From a virus, in IMG/VR virus record IMGVR_UViG_3300049435_000052, positions 1 through 44,173 of that record: DNA of 44,173 nucleotides; one strand, 5' to 3'. The first letter of the stretch is position 1; the number at the start of each line of letters is the position of its first letter. Position numbers and translations under genes: made by a program. This document shows positions 1 to 7,956 of the stretch, one piece after another. The notes under the pieces were generated by a model. The model did no database searches, had not been told where the DNA came from, and was given only the letters and a program-made list of their open reading frames with translations.

Positions 1-158
1 GGGTCGTACAGGTAGCCGGCGATCGTCGCGAGCCTGGCGTCGAGCTCGGCCTGTTCGGCGTGCTCCGCGTCGGCGAACGCGCGCGCGGCCTCGTCGGCGG
101 CGTTGAGAGCTTCGAGCCGGTCAGCCGCTTTCGACAGCGCGGAGATGACGGGCGGCAA
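1..158 (-). CDS. Terminase large subunit, N-terminal fragment (runs off window start)
   Basis: Reading the minus strand from a TTG at 158 gives 52 codons with no stop, ending ...IAGYLYDP at base 1. A GGGAGG ribosome site lies about 9 nt before the TTG, inside the end of the preceding terS-like gene (38-nt overlap), which is normal terS-terL spacing. The residues are Ala/Glu-rich and helical, as in N-termini of actinophage large terminases, and the ...YDP ending resembles the segment before the usual PDG...TxYQ motif. That motif appears at the other end of the window (44173 downwards). A direct end-to-end join is out of frame, so 1+3n bases are probably missing. Start codon and link to the other fragment are inference. 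Confidence 0.7.
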   Translation of the reverse strand, partial: MPPVISALSKAADRLEALNAADEAARAFADAEHAEQAELDARLATIAGYLYD

Positions 159-684
159 CGGTCCTCGCCTCCCGCTTCCGGTCGCCGAGGTCGAGCTCGT
201 CGAGCGTCGCCTCGAGCACCGCGACGAGCGTCCCGGCGTAACGTTCGACCGCCTTGAGGTGCCGCTCGGCGATGTTCGTGCCGGCGGCTTTCACCGCGAG
301 GTCCGCGGCGAGCGCCCGTTCCTTCGCCTCCCAGACGGCGAGCTGCCGGGCGTACTCGCCGACCTTGCGGGTCCGGCCGTTCTCGTCGACGACGTAGGCC
401 TCACCGACGAACGCTTGGTCCCAGCCGTGTTCGGTGACGAGCCTGTCGAGGGCGTCGGCGTGCTGGTTCGCGCGGAGCTCTGCGACGGTCATCGCGCGGA
501 GCAGCACGTCCCACGGGTCGGCGGTTGGGACACCGCGGCCCCATCGGGCGACGGCGACGCGGATCGCGGCGGCGTTACGGACTTGCGGGGCGGTCCCGCC
601 GTGGGTGGCGCAGACCGTGCCGCCGGCGATCGCGGCTTTCCGGCAGGGGTGTCCGGCGGTGGTCGTGGCGGTGCAGGCGGCCAC
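121..684 (-). CDS. Terminase small-subunit-like protein (Cys/HGG motif)
   Basis: 187 aa, GTG start. The N-terminus has the pattern C-x3-T-x3-G-x-P-C-x4-I-x-G-x3-C-x2-HGG, a metal-binding-like motif common in the protein encoded just before terL in actinobacterial phages. The rest is helical and charged (VWEAKERALAADLAVKAAG and a C-terminal leucine-rich helix), as expected for a small terminase that recognises phage DNA and hands it to the ATPase/nuclease. It sits directly upstream of the TTG-started terL fragment and overlaps it. The role is inferred from the motif and position; some annotations call this family only hypothetical. A 106-bp gap (685-790) precedes it, where no convincing promoter was seen. 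Confidence 0.65.
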   Translation of the reverse strand: MAACTATTTAGHPCRKAAIAGGTVCATHGGTAPQVRNAAAIRVAVARWGRGVPTADPWDVLLRAMTVAELRANQHADALDRLVTEHGWDQAFVGEAYVVDENGRTRKVGEYARQLAVWEAKERALAADLAVKAAGTNIAERHLKAVERYAGTLVAVLEATLDELDLGDRKREARTVAARHLRAVESG

Positions 685-790
685 CGGTCACCGCCTCCGA
701 ACGCACGAAACCCGGTGGCACGGGAAGGTGCTCACCGGGGTCTGGGCAGGGTTGACTTGCCAGAACCGTGATTCAACTACCGCCGGTTTG

Positions 791-1771
791 TCAAGCCGCG
801 CCCGTCCTCTGGGCCCCGTGAGCCCGCTCTTCGGCGTCTGTCCACGACACTTCGAGAGCCTTCGACTCGACGTCGCATCGGGACCCGATGACCATCCGCG
901 CGGCCCACGTCCGGACCGTTCGTACCGGCATCCCGACGAGCGCCGCGACCTGCCACGGCCGGCCCCACCCGTCGCCGCCAGTGACCGCGTTCGCTGCGTC
1001 CTCGCGCCTGCGTTCGACGTGCGCGCGTAGCGCCAACCGGTACTCGGTCGTGTCATATCGGCGATGGCAGCGGGGGCACTCGTAGTGGTCGGCGAACCCG
1101 TGGCGGGTGATCGGGCGTTCCAGCCGGCCGCCGCAGTCCAGGCACTTCACACCGACGATCGGCAGGTCACTGGAGTGTGTCGTCGTCGCCAGCCGTGACG
1201 CCAGCCGTGCCAGGTCACCGGCGAACTCGTTGAACACCGGATGATGCGCTGCAGCCCAGCCGAGCCGTGCGTTCAGATAGCCGGCTGAGGCCTCGAGCAG
1301 CTGCTCCTGCCGGTCGCCGGCCGACGTGTCGAACATCGCCGGCGGCTCACCGCGCAGGTGCCGCCAGTCGTCCTCCCACCCGGCGAGGGCGACGGCGATC
1401 GACTCCGGGTCGTCGGCCCGGGTGTCGTGCATGTTGCTCGAGCCGAGGTCCCCGACGTGCCCCGGGTTGCCGCCGGCGAGCATCACCAGCGCGTCCCCAC
1501 CAGGGATCTGAGGCTCGGCGCTGCCGCCCCGCTGGTCGTAGCGCTGGGCTGCCGGATGGCCGAGCTCGGCGCGGAGCAACGGGTACAGGCGGACGACCTG
1601 GGCGAGGTCCGCGCGGGTGTTGGCCGCGCACTGCTCGCAGGTCTGTGTCTCGACCGATCGGAGTGACCGTGCGCAGACGACGCACAGCGGATGCCCAGCC
1701 GTAGCCGCATGGTCGACCAACGGCTCGCCGGTTGTCTCGCGGAAGTCGCATTGGACGCAGCGGCGGGTCAC
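791..1771 (-). CDS. Zinc-ribbon and HTH protein of unknown function
   Basis: 326 aa, GTG start. The N-terminus carries cysteine pairs (CVQC; CVVC; CEQC), a middle segment has a second zinc ribbon (CLDC...CPRC) near residues 210-235, and the C-terminus contains an HTH-like stretch (PWQVAALVGMPVRTVRTWAARM). This layout is seen in actinobacterial phage and chromosomal proteins annotated as hypothetical. It lies at the distal end of the early operon, just before terS. Nucleic-acid binding is likely from the ribbons and HTH; a role in early-late switching is speculation. The last 40 residues are rich in Arg/Ala/Glu. Confidence 0.7.
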   Translation of the reverse strand: MTRRCVQCDFRETTGEPLVDHAATAGHPLCVVCARSLRSVETQTCEQCAANTRADLAQVVRLYPLLRAELGHPAAQRYDQRGGSAEPQIPGGDALVMLAGGNPGHVGDLGSSNMHDTRADDPESIAVALAGWEDDWRHLRGEPPAMFDTSAGDRQEQLLEASAGYLNARLGWAAAHHPVFNEFAGDLARLASRLATTTHSSDLPIVGVKCLDCGGRLERPITRHGFADHYECPRCHRRYDTTEYRLALRAHVERRREDAANAVTGGDGWGRPWQVAALVGMPVRTVRTWAARMVIGSRCDVESKALEVSWTDAEERAHGAQRTGAA

Positions 1772-1817
1772 GGCCCAGCCCTCGACGGGTCGGTGCGGTT
1801 CATGGGTCCTTTCAGGG

Positions 1818-2195
1818 TCAGAACGGTGGCTGGTCGGGGTCGGCAGGCACCGGCGGCCAGGGGTCGAGGCCGGCGGGTTCGACGGGCTGGCCGCAGCGGT
1901 GCTCGGGGAGGACCGGGTGGACTTCGCGGTGGAGGCGGTAGCGGTTGCGATGGACGAGCTCGCCGCCGTGATGCAGGGCGTAGGTGTGGCGTCCGGCGGC
2001 GAGGAGTGTCAGTTCGGCGTGGCGGGTGAGCGGGGTTGGGTCGGCGGTGGCGAGGAGGCCTTCGGCGTGTCCGCGGATGATGGGGGCGGCGCAGCGGGTG
2101 CATACGGTGAGTGACGCTCGGTCGGTGATGAGGTGGCGGTGCCGGTTGCCGGGTGGGTGGGCCGGTTCGCTGGTGGTGGGGCTGGGGGTGGTCAT
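1818..2195 (-). CDS. Small putative zinc-binding protein
   Basis: 125 aa, ATG start. It has a CTRC motif (residues about 33-36) and two His-rich patches (LHHGGELVHRNRYRLHREVH), followed by a Pro-rich tail that includes a single Cys (HRCGQPVEP). The spacing suggests one zinc site, CxxC plus distal His/Cys. It begins at the edge of the repeat-rich intergenic segment 2196-2400 and is transcribed in the same direction as the primase gene. No family is recognised with certainty; similar short proteins occur beside primase genes in actinophages. Function unknown. Confidence 0.6.
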   Translation of the reverse strand: MTTPSPTTSEPAHPPGNRHRHLITDRASLTVCTRCAAPIIRGHAEGLLATADPTPLTRHAELTLLAAGRHTYALHHGGELVHRNRYRLHREVHPVLPEHRCGQPVEPAGLDPWPPVPADPDQPPF

Positions 2196-2400
2196 CCGGG
2201 CATGACCGATGACACATATGACAGGGGGAAGTGTTTGTTTCTCTTACGCGCGCGCGTATGGGGTCGAACCAGGGACCATCTGTCATGTGTCATGGGGTGG
2301 AGGGCGAGAGGATCTGTCATAAGTGTCAGACCTGCGGTTTTACGGCTTCGACGTGTCAGGAAGGTCCATGACAGATATGACAGATGGGGGGTGCGGCGGC
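2196..2400. promoter_or_regulatory. Iteron-like cluster of paired ATGACA/TGTCAT repeats
   Basis: This 205-bp gap after the primase-helicase stop has four paired 6-mers. ATGACA-N3-ATGACA occurs at 2209-2223 and 2368-2382. The reverse orientation occurs as TGTCAT-N1-TGTCAT at 2281-2293 and TGTCAT-N3-TGTCAG at 2315-2329. A single TGTCAG lies at 2354-2359. The segment is less GC-rich than its flanks and holds a short CG alternation (near 2247-2256). Spaced direct and inverted repeats beside a primase/SF3 helicase are typical of a replication origin or a regulator-binding site. The repeats are seen; the origin role is inferred. Confidence 0.6.
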
Positions 2401-4878
2401 TCATTTCTGCCACCAGGGGTCGGGGTCTGCGGGCTGGTCGAATGACGGTTCCGATGACAGTTCCGGTGCCGGGTCGTGGCCCTGGTCGATGGTGTTGAGG
2501 CGGATGCCGACGTAGTAGCGGGCGTTCATGTCGCGGGTCGATTCGACCCCGTAACGGTTACGCAGTGTGATGGTGAGGGCTCTGGCGGAGACCGGGGTTT
2601 CGCCTTCGGTGCGGCACCAGGTTTCGTAGGCGTTGCGGAGTTCGGCGACGCGGACGCTGTTGCCGGTGGTGTTGGGGTCGGCGAGGTGGCAGCGGTCTTC
2701 GGTGAAGCGGGCGACGGTGTCCTGGTCGTGGGCGTAGGACTCGGTGGCGGCGCGGACGCCGGCGGGTTCGTCGAGGCCGGTGGTGGCGTAGTGGGCGGCG
2801 CCGGCGATGAGCCAGTTGAGGATGGCGGGGCCTTCGTGGGTGACGAGCTGGTCTTCGAGGTCGGGGATGCGCCGGTCGGGTGGGACGGTGTGGAGGAAGG
2901 GGATGAGGCGGATGCGGCGCCAGAAGGCCTGGCCGCCGGTGCGGACGGCGGGCTGGTGGTTGCCGAGGAGCCAGAGCGAGTGGGTGGGGGTGAAGGTGAA
3001 GAAGTCCTGGCGCATGAACCGGCCGCTGATGACGTCGCGTCCGGTGAGGAGCTTGACCCGGGCTTCGGCGAAGCGCTGCCCGTCGTCGAGCTCGCTGGTG
3101 ACGACGAGGCGGGCGCCGGCGAGGCGGGCGACCTCGGTGGGGTGCCCGGTGCTCTGGGTGGCGAGGAGCAGCTCGGCGGGGGCGCTGATGGCGTAGCCGT
3201 CGTCGCCGAGGCCGGCGACGCGCTGGACGGTGCCGAGCAGGGTGGTCTTGCCGTTGGCGCCCTCACCGTGGGCGAAGGGGAGGACCTGTTCGAGGACGGC
3301 GCCGACGAGGCTGACGCCGAGCAGGCGCTGGACGTAGCCGGTCATGGCGGGGTCGCCGGCGAACGTGTCGGCGAGGAACCGCAGCCACCGTTCGGGGACC
3401 GTGTCGGGGTCGGGGGCGACGCTGGTGGAGCGGGTGTGCAGGGCGGCCGGGTCGGGTGGGCGGGGCGCACCGGTGCGCAGGTCGACGGGGCCGGCGGGGG
3501 TGTTGAGCTCCCACGGTCGGGCGTCCAGGGTGGGTAGCGGCGCGACGATCCGCCGGTCTGTCTGGGCGAGCCGGGCCGTGGCCAGGGTGCCGCGGGTGGA
3601 CAGTGACCAGTGCCGGTGCCGCTGCTGTTCCTTGCTGGCGACGGGGAGGTCGCGGGCGATCGTCCGGATGAGCTCGTGGAGGAGGCCGGGGCTGTCGTAG
3701 CGCCAGCGGTGCCCGTCCCAGACGAGCCAGGCGCCGCGTTCGGGGACGTAGCGCAGCGTCTCGGCGTGGGTGTCGACGAGGCGCAGGGCGTTGCCGTCGT
3801 CGGTGAGGCTGTAGGAGACGGGTTCGCCGGCGACGGTCGCGGTGGCGGCCGCGGGCCGTGGCTGTTCGGGTGGGGGTGTGCCGTACCCGGCGTGGCGCAG
3901 GGCGGCGGCGCAGGCCCGGTAGTCCCCGCCGTGGTCGAGTGCCGTGGTGGCGGCGAACTTGGTGTAGGTGCGCTGGGACTCGAAGACCGTCGAGGTGCTG
4001 AACACGTAGAGCCAGTCGCCGGCGCCGTAGCCGGTGGTGGCGGAGACGCCGGCGGTCTTCCCGGGGCGGCGCCAGTAGCGCTCGGGCCCGCGGGTGTAGA
4101 CGTGCCGCCAGCCGGCGGGGGTGAGGATGTCGGACCAGTCGGCCCGGCCGTTGTAGTCGTCGCCGGGGCTGAGCCCGCCGGCGCCGGCGACCGTGCCGGG
4201 CTGGTCGAACGCCGGGTCGGCGGCGGGCGGGTCGGGGGTCCGGTCGCAGGTCCTGGCCAGCGTGTACAGGGCGTCGCGCTCGTCGGCGGTGAGGACCGGG
4301 ACGGTGTCGGGGCCGCCGGTGACGACCTGCCAGGGGGCGCCGGTGGGGTGGACCGGGCCGGCGGAGGGGGCGACGACGACGAACCCGCCTTCGCCGCGGG
4401 TCTCGACGAGGACCCGGACCGGGTTCGGATCGGTGGCGAGCTCGACGTCGGTGGCGGGGCGGCGGGCGAGCTTCGTGTTGGGTGCGGCGGGCCCGTCGCT
4501 GATGCGGTAGAGCAGGTGCAGCCCGCCGGTGGGGGTGAGCTCGCAGTAGCCCTTGACGACGCGGCGCCACAGCTCGCCGAGGCCCGAGTTGTCGGCGAGG
4601 TCCTCGAGCTCGGCGAGGAGCTGCTCGGTGACGGCGCGGGCTTCGAGCTCGAGCATCTCCAGGTTGCCGGAGACCTTCCCGCAGACCAGGCCGAGGCCGT
4701 GGACGTCGGGCTGGGCGAACCATGCGGTGAGCTCTTCGATGGTGGGCCGGCGGAGCTGGTACTGCTTCCAGACGGCGGCGGGGGCCTTGCTGCCGTCGGA
4801 GCGTGCGGGGACGACGGAGACGCCCTGGGCGTGCCACGCCAGGGCGACCTCGAGGAGGGTGGTCGGGGTGGGGGTCAC
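2401..4878 (-). CDS. Bifunctional primase/polymerase - D5-like SF3 helicase
   Basis: 825 aa, GTG start. The N-terminal ~220 residues look like a prim-pol domain (ALAWHAQGVSVVPARSDGSKAP, GLGLVCGKVSGNLEMLELEA, then TPTGGLHLLYR). The middle has a D5_N-like region (RYVPERGAWLVWDGHRW). The C-terminal half has an SF3 helicase core with Walker A GEGANGKTT near residue 536, then ARLVVTSELDDGQRF (Walker B-like) and SLWLLGNHQPAV (sensor 1). Such P4-type enzymes prime and unwind phage DNA at the origin, so this is the main replication enzyme here. No DNA polymerase gene is seen, so the host replicase is presumably recruited. Iteron-like repeats lie just past its stop. Confidence 0.9.
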   Translation of the reverse strand: MTPTPTTLLEVALAWHAQGVSVVPARSDGSKAPAAVWKQYQLRRPTIEELTAWFAQPDVHGLGLVCGKVSGNLEMLELEARAVTEQLLAELEDLADNSGLGELWRRVVKGYCELTPTGGLHLLYRISDGPAAPNTKLARRPATDVELATDPNPVRVLVETRGEGGFVVVAPSAGPVHPTGAPWQVVTGGPDTVPVLTADERDALYTLARTCDRTPDPPAADPAFDQPGTVAGAGGLSPGDDYNGRADWSDILTPAGWRHVYTRGPERYWRRPGKTAGVSATTGYGAGDWLYVFSTSTVFESQRTYTKFAATTALDHGGDYRACAAALRHAGYGTPPPEQPRPAAATATVAGEPVSYSLTDDGNALRLVDTHAETLRYVPERGAWLVWDGHRWRYDSPGLLHELIRTIARDLPVASKEQQRHRHWSLSTRGTLATARLAQTDRRIVAPLPTLDARPWELNTPAGPVDLRTGAPRPPDPAALHTRSTSVAPDPDTVPERWLRFLADTFAGDPAMTGYVQRLLGVSLVGAVLEQVLPFAHGEGANGKTTLLGTVQRVAGLGDDGYAISAPAELLLATQSTGHPTEVARLAGARLVVTSELDDGQRFAEARVKLLTGRDVISGRFMRQDFFTFTPTHSLWLLGNHQPAVRTGGQAFWRRIRLIPFLHTVPPDRRIPDLEDQLVTHEGPAILNWLIAGAAHYATTGLDEPAGVRAATESYAHDQDTVARFTEDRCHLADPNTTGNSVRVAELRNAYETWCRTEGETPVSARALTITLRNRYGVESTRDMNARYYVGIRLNTIDQGHDPAPELSSEPSFDQPADPDPWWQK

Positions 4879-4929
4879 TTCTCGGGTGGCTGCTCTCCGT
4901 CTCGTCAGCGGATTCCGGTGGTGCTGTCC

Positions 4930-4959
4930 GGGGCCGCCGGCTGCTGGTCCGGCGGCCCC
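4930..4959 (-). other. Strong hairpin between two replication genes
   Basis: GGGGCCGCCGG (4930-4940) and CCGGCGGCCCC (4949-4959) form a perfect 11-bp stem with an 8-nt loop, in the 93-bp gap between the 4972-5544 gene and the primase gene. No U-tract follows on the minus strand, so it is more likely an attenuator, pausing or RNA-processing element that sets primase expression than a full terminator. Confidence 0.5.
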
Positions 4960-4971
4960 GGGGTCGGTGGG

Positions 4972-5544
4972 TCAGGCGGGGAGGCTGATGCCGAGCGCTT
5001 TGAGCGCCTCCTGCTGTTCGGGGGTGAGCGGCGGGGTCGTCCCGTTGGCCGGCGCCGCGGCGGCCGCGGGTGGTGCCGCCGGTGGCGCGGGTGCCTGGGC
5101 GGGTGGCTGCGGCGGGGCCGCTGCAGGGGGCTGCTGTCCGGCCCACGGATCGTCGCCCGCCGGTGCGGTGGGCTGAGCGGGCCGGGTGGTGTGCGCGGTG
5201 AGCCAGGCCTGCGCCTTGGCGTCGTCGACGCCTTCGGTGAACGGGCCGAGGATCCAGGCGGGCTGCCCGGTCTTCGACGGTGCCTGGCCGATCCGGCCGA
5301 GGACCTGCTTCCCGACCTTCGACTGCAGCCGCCCGGCGATGCCGGGGTGGCTGGTGAGCGCGGACTCGACGAGGTCGGCGTCGGGGCAGTCGAGGCAGAC
5401 GTAGTCGATGCGTGCGTGCAGCTTCTCCTTGCCGGCGAGCTCGTCGTGGCGCTGGAACGTCTCGTGGACGGCGGTGACGAGGAGCAGGTGCCCGTTGTGG
5501 TCGGCGGGCTTCAAAAACCCGCCTCCTCCTGGCTGGTCGAACAT
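4972..5544 (-). CDS. Probable ssDNA-binding/replication-associated protein
   Basis: 190 aa, ATG start. The N-terminal ~125 residues form a compact domain starting FDQPGGGGFLKPADHNGHLLLV, with later HARIDYVCLD and GRLQSKVGKQVLGRIGQ. The C-terminal 60 residues are a low-complexity Pro/Ala tail ending in a short helix (TPEQQEALKALGISLPA). A folded, beta-rich domain plus a disordered tail is the general plan of SSB-like proteins, and homologous-looking proteins lie between nuclease and primase genes in many actinophages. Here it sits between a PD-(D/E)XK nuclease and the primase. DNA binding is inferred; the classical acidic SSB tip is absent. Confidence 0.6.
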   Translation of the reverse strand: MFDQPGGGGFLKPADHNGHLLLVTAVHETFQRHDELAGKEKLHARIDYVCLDCPDADLVESALTSHPGIAGRLQSKVGKQVLGRIGQAPSKTGQPAWILGPFTEGVDDAKAQAWLTAHTTRPAQPTAPAGDDPWAGQQPPAAAPPQPPAQAPAPPAAPPAAAAAPANGTTPPLTPEQQEALKALGISLPA

Positions 5545-5562
5545 GTCGGTCTCCTTCTGGCC

Positions 5563-6369
5563 TCAGGCCGTTGCGGTGTTCGGAACGTCGACGGGTGCCG
5601 CGTTCGGTGTGGTGTCTCCGGGGCAGCCCAGGCCGAGGTCGGCGCTGGACGGGGTGAACCATGGGCAGAAGACGCAGGCGTGTGAGGGCAGCGCGGGGAT
5701 GTGGACGAGCCGGTCCGGGTGCGTTTCGACGTCGAGGGCGGCGGCGGACAGGGTGAGGTCGTTGAGGCGGCGCAGCGCGGCCACGGCGACGGTCTCGTCG
5801 TAGGGCTGCGACCAGGTGTAGTGCCCGCCGAGGTAGCCGGACTGGGGGAGGCAGACCATGGCGACGTGCCGGACGTCGTGGCCGGCGCGGGTGAACCCGA
5901 GGCCGTAGGTGTGGAGCTGGGTGCGGTACCGGTCGGGTGCGCCGTTCTTGCGGTAGTTCCGCATGGACGTCTCGCCGATGATCTTCCAGTCGATGACGGT
6001 GCCGGTGTCGGTGTCGAAGAGGTCGGCGGTGCCGGATCCGGCGGGTACGTGCTGGGCGGCGACACGGGTTTCGACGAGCCAGCGGGTGCGGCCGAGGCGG
6101 GTGTTGTCGGCTTCGAAGATGGGGGCCAGCGCGGCGTGGACGGCGGTGCCGACGAACGGTTTCCACGGGTCGGACCCGGTGTTGGTGCGGGGGAGGTCGA
6201 GGAGCCGGTAGGCGAGGCGGCGCAGGCAGGGCTCGCCGAGCTCGGACGGGCCGATGGTGCGCTGCCGGGAGCGGGGTGTGTCGTTGGCGGCGCCGCGGAT
6301 GATGCCGGTGAGCTCGTCGCCGAGCCGGCGTGCGGCGTCGACGGGCTGTTCGAACGGGATGACGGTCAT
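5563..6369 (-). CDS. PD-(D/E)XK exonuclease (Cas4/RecB-like)
   Basis: 268 aa, ATG start overlapping the upstream stop by 4 nt. The order of motifs matches the PD-(D/E)XK fold: an early conserved helix SELGEPCLRRLAYRLL (about 43-58), VGTAVHAALAPIFE, then GTADLFDTDTGTVIDWKI (about 112-130) with the catalytic Asp and the DxK pair, and later QLHTYGLGF (the QxxxY motif). Such enzymes act as recombination or replication exonucleases. Two later cysteines (CVFC, and one in the C-terminal GLGCPGD) plus the early Cys could hold an Fe-S cluster as in Cas4/AddB, but this is not certain. It lies next to the replication genes. Confidence 0.8.
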   Translation of the reverse strand: MTVIPFEQPVDAARRLGDELTGIIRGAANDTPRSRQRTIGPSELGEPCLRRLAYRLLDLPRTNTGSDPWKPFVGTAVHAALAPIFEADNTRLGRTRWLVETRVAAQHVPAGSGTADLFDTDTGTVIDWKIIGETSMRNYRKNGAPDRYRTQLHTYGLGFTRAGHDVRHVAMVCLPQSGYLGGHYTWSQPYDETVAVAALRRLNDLTLSAAALDVETHPDRLVHIPALPSHACVFCPWFTPSSADLGLGCPGDTTPNAAPVDVPNTATA

Positions 6370-7262
6370 GAGGCCCGCTCCTGCGTGTCGTCACGGACCG
6401 CGGCGAGGGCGCGGCGTGCCTGCCGGCGGGTGCATCCGAGGCGTTCGGCGATCTGGCCGGGGTCGAGGCCTTGGCGGTGGAGCCGGTCGCATTCGTCGAC
6501 GCGCCACGCGGTCAGGTCACGGAGCAGCGCGCCGTGCTCGTCGTACTCGCGGGCTTCGGGTTCGGCGGCCGGGTCGTCGATGGTGTCGGTGTCCCAGTAG
6601 GCGGGTGGGAGGTAGCCGCGGCCGCGCCAGTAGGTCGCCGCACGTTGCGACGGTCCGGGGGTGTTCTCCAGCTCGGTGTAGAGCCGGCGGACGGCGATCG
6701 CGGTGGCCCCGCGGACGCGTGCGCGCTTGGCGATTTGCAGGTTCGGCGAGCTCGCGCCGAGACGCTGCGCGAGCTCGCCGGCGGTCCAGCCGTTGGCCAT
6801 GAGCGCCTGCAGGCGGCGTCGGGTGCCGGTGCCGTCGACCGTGGCGCCGGTGACGGGCCGGATGGCCGGGTGGACGGCGAGGAGCCTGGCCTCGGTCTCG
6901 GGGCGGATCCGGCGGCTGGGCTTGCGGCCGGGGAAGGTGCCGAGCAGGACGCGGATGGCGGTGCGGTGCACACCGGAGCGGCGTTCGACCTCGTGGACCT
7001 CGACGCCGGCGGCGAGCAGCTGCCGTACGTGGGTGCGGGCCCGGTCGGCGGGGACGAGCTGGACGAGGCCGGCGGCGCGCTGCTTGGCGTTGCGCCGGTT
7101 GTACCGGCTGTACGCGTCGGCGCAGGGCGCGCAGGTGCATCCGCCGCGGCCGGGTGCGGCCATGGCGAGGGTGCCGTGCTGGCGTGGCGCGCGCCGGCCC
7201 TTGCGCGCGGTGCTGGGTGTGTCGACCTGACGCGGCTGCAGTGTGACCGCCGCCCGGCTCAC
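6366..7262 (-). CDS. Multi-HTH DNA-binding protein (paralog of 9437-10021)
   Basis: 298 aa from a GTG that overlaps the previous stop. An N-terminal patch has clustered residues HGTLAM...GGCTCAPCADAYSRYNRRNAK (CxC-x2-C). It is followed by three HTH-like units: VRQLLAAGVEVHEVERRSGVHRTAI, RRLQALMANGWTAGELAQRLG and a C-terminal GLDPGQIAERLGCTRRQARRAL. The motif GPSQRAA...DTDTIDDPAAEP is shared with the protein at 9437-10021, so the two are paralogs. This family recurs in actinobacteriophage early regions, and a regulatory role in phage transcription is likely but unproven. A longer upstream reading frame was rejected because it overlaps the well-formed 7259-7723 gene. Confidence 0.7.
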   Translation of the reverse strand: MSRAAVTLQPRQVDTPSTARKGRRAPRQHGTLAMAAPGRGGCTCAPCADAYSRYNRRNAKQRAAGLVQLVPADRARTHVRQLLAAGVEVHEVERRSGVHRTAIRVLLGTFPGRKPSRRIRPETEARLLAVHPAIRPVTGATVDGTGTRRRLQALMANGWTAGELAQRLGASSPNLQIAKRARVRGATAIAVRRLYTELENTPGPSQRAATYWRGRGYLPPAYWDTDTIDDPAAEPEAREYDEHGALLRDLTAWRVDECDRLHRQGLDPGQIAERLGCTRRQARRALAAVRDDTQERAS

Positions 7263-7723
7263 GACGGTTCCGCGGGTTCGACGTAGCCGGGATGCTTGCT
7301 GTTCATGTGCCGGGCCAGGTCGGCGAACGTCCGGTTGCAGCAGGGGCAGACGCCGTTGGCGATGCGGCGCTTCGTACGTGTGACGACGCCCTGGGTAGCG
7401 GCGAGCCGGCGACCCGTGTGCTCGTGGCGCTCGCGTTCCTTGCGGAGCGTCTCCTGGTAGAACGATCGGTCTTTCTCGATGCGTGCCCGCCGTCGTTGTT
7501 CGTCGGCGAGTTGCTTGGCGAGCTTGTCGGCCTTGCTCTCCTGCCAGGAGCAGACGTGGCCGTTGGGGCAGTAGAAACCCTTGGCGTCCTCGCGGCGCCG
7601 CTCCTCGTAGTCGCGGGTGACGGCGAAGATGACGCCGCAGCCGGCGCAGTCGAGGACGTAGAGGTCGATGCTGAGTACGCCGTCGCGGTAGCCGCTGATG
7701 CGCGCTTTGGTGTGGGTGGCCAT
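7259..7723 (-). CDS. Double zinc-finger protein
   Basis: 154 aa, ATG start. Two CxxC sites (CAGC near residue 30, and CPNGHVC-like near 50) lie in the first third. A central coiled-coil-like basic stretch (DKLAKQLADEQRRRARIEKDRSF to RKERERHEH) follows. The C-terminus has a C2H2-type finger, CPCCNRTFADLARHMNSKH. C2H2 fingers are uncommon in bacteria but do occur in actinophage small proteins. It is coupled by overlap on both sides (stop/start at 7723 and 7259-7262). DNA or RNA binding is inferred; the biological role is unknown. Confidence 0.65.
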   Translation of the reverse strand: MATHTKARISGYRDGVLSIDLYVLDCAGCGVIFAVTRDYEERRREDAKGFYCPNGHVCSWQESKADKLAKQLADEQRRRARIEKDRSFYQETLRKERERHEHTGRRLAATQGVVTRTKRRIANGVCPCCNRTFADLARHMNSKHPGYVEPAEPS

Positions 7724-7956
7724 CAGTGATCGCCTTTCTCGCGTTCGACCATGGCTTGCTTGACGTAGCAGGCGGCGTCGAGGAGCTCCTCATAGATGTC
7801 GCGGAGGACGTCGCGGCCGTTGAACGGCTGCAGGGCGGTGCCGTACCGCTCGATGCCGACGAGGCGGCGGGCTTCGATGTCGGCTATGACCTGCGACTGG
7901 ATGTCGGGCTGGTCGTTGACGACGGGGAGCGGCTGGTCGCCGGCGCGCTGCTTCAT
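7723..7956 (-). CDS. Small conserved helical phage protein
   Basis: 77 aa from the ATG at 7956, which overlaps the stop of the Rpf-like gene by 3 nt; an upstream start at 8013 exists but would enter that gene. The segment IQSQVIADIEARRLVGIERYGTALQPFNGRDVLRDIYEELLDAACYVKQAM matches a widespread actinophage family that resembles all-alpha NTP pyrophosphohydrolases (MazG-like), with the acidic EELLDA helix. Metal-binding residues are partial only. A nucleotide-pool role is possible; function unproven. Confidence 0.65.
   Translation of the reverse strand: MKQRAGDQPLPVVNDQPDIQSQVIADIEARRLVGIERYGTALQPFNGRDVLRDIYEELLDAACYVKQAMVEREKGDH

Noticed and set aside
685-790. Late promoter upstream of terS
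   Set aside because: Only isolated TTGACT/TTGAAT-like boxes with no matching -10 at proper spacing.
2476-3537. 353-residue plus-strand open frame
   Set aside because: Low-complexity antisense of the helicase domain; no ribosome site or motif.
3610-5685. 691-residue plus-strand open frame
   Set aside because: Gly/Ala/Val-rich antisense shadow of the primase gene; high-GC DNA often leaves such frames open.
3263-6394. 1043-residue minus-strand open frame
   Set aside because: Extremely Arg/Pro-rich with no domain; it is the out-of-frame shadow of the primase, SSB-like and nuclease genes.
6366-7793. Upstream extension of the multi-HTH gene
   Set aside because: Would cover the zinc-finger gene 7259-7723 in another frame with poor composition; GTG at 7262 couples neatly to the upstream stop.
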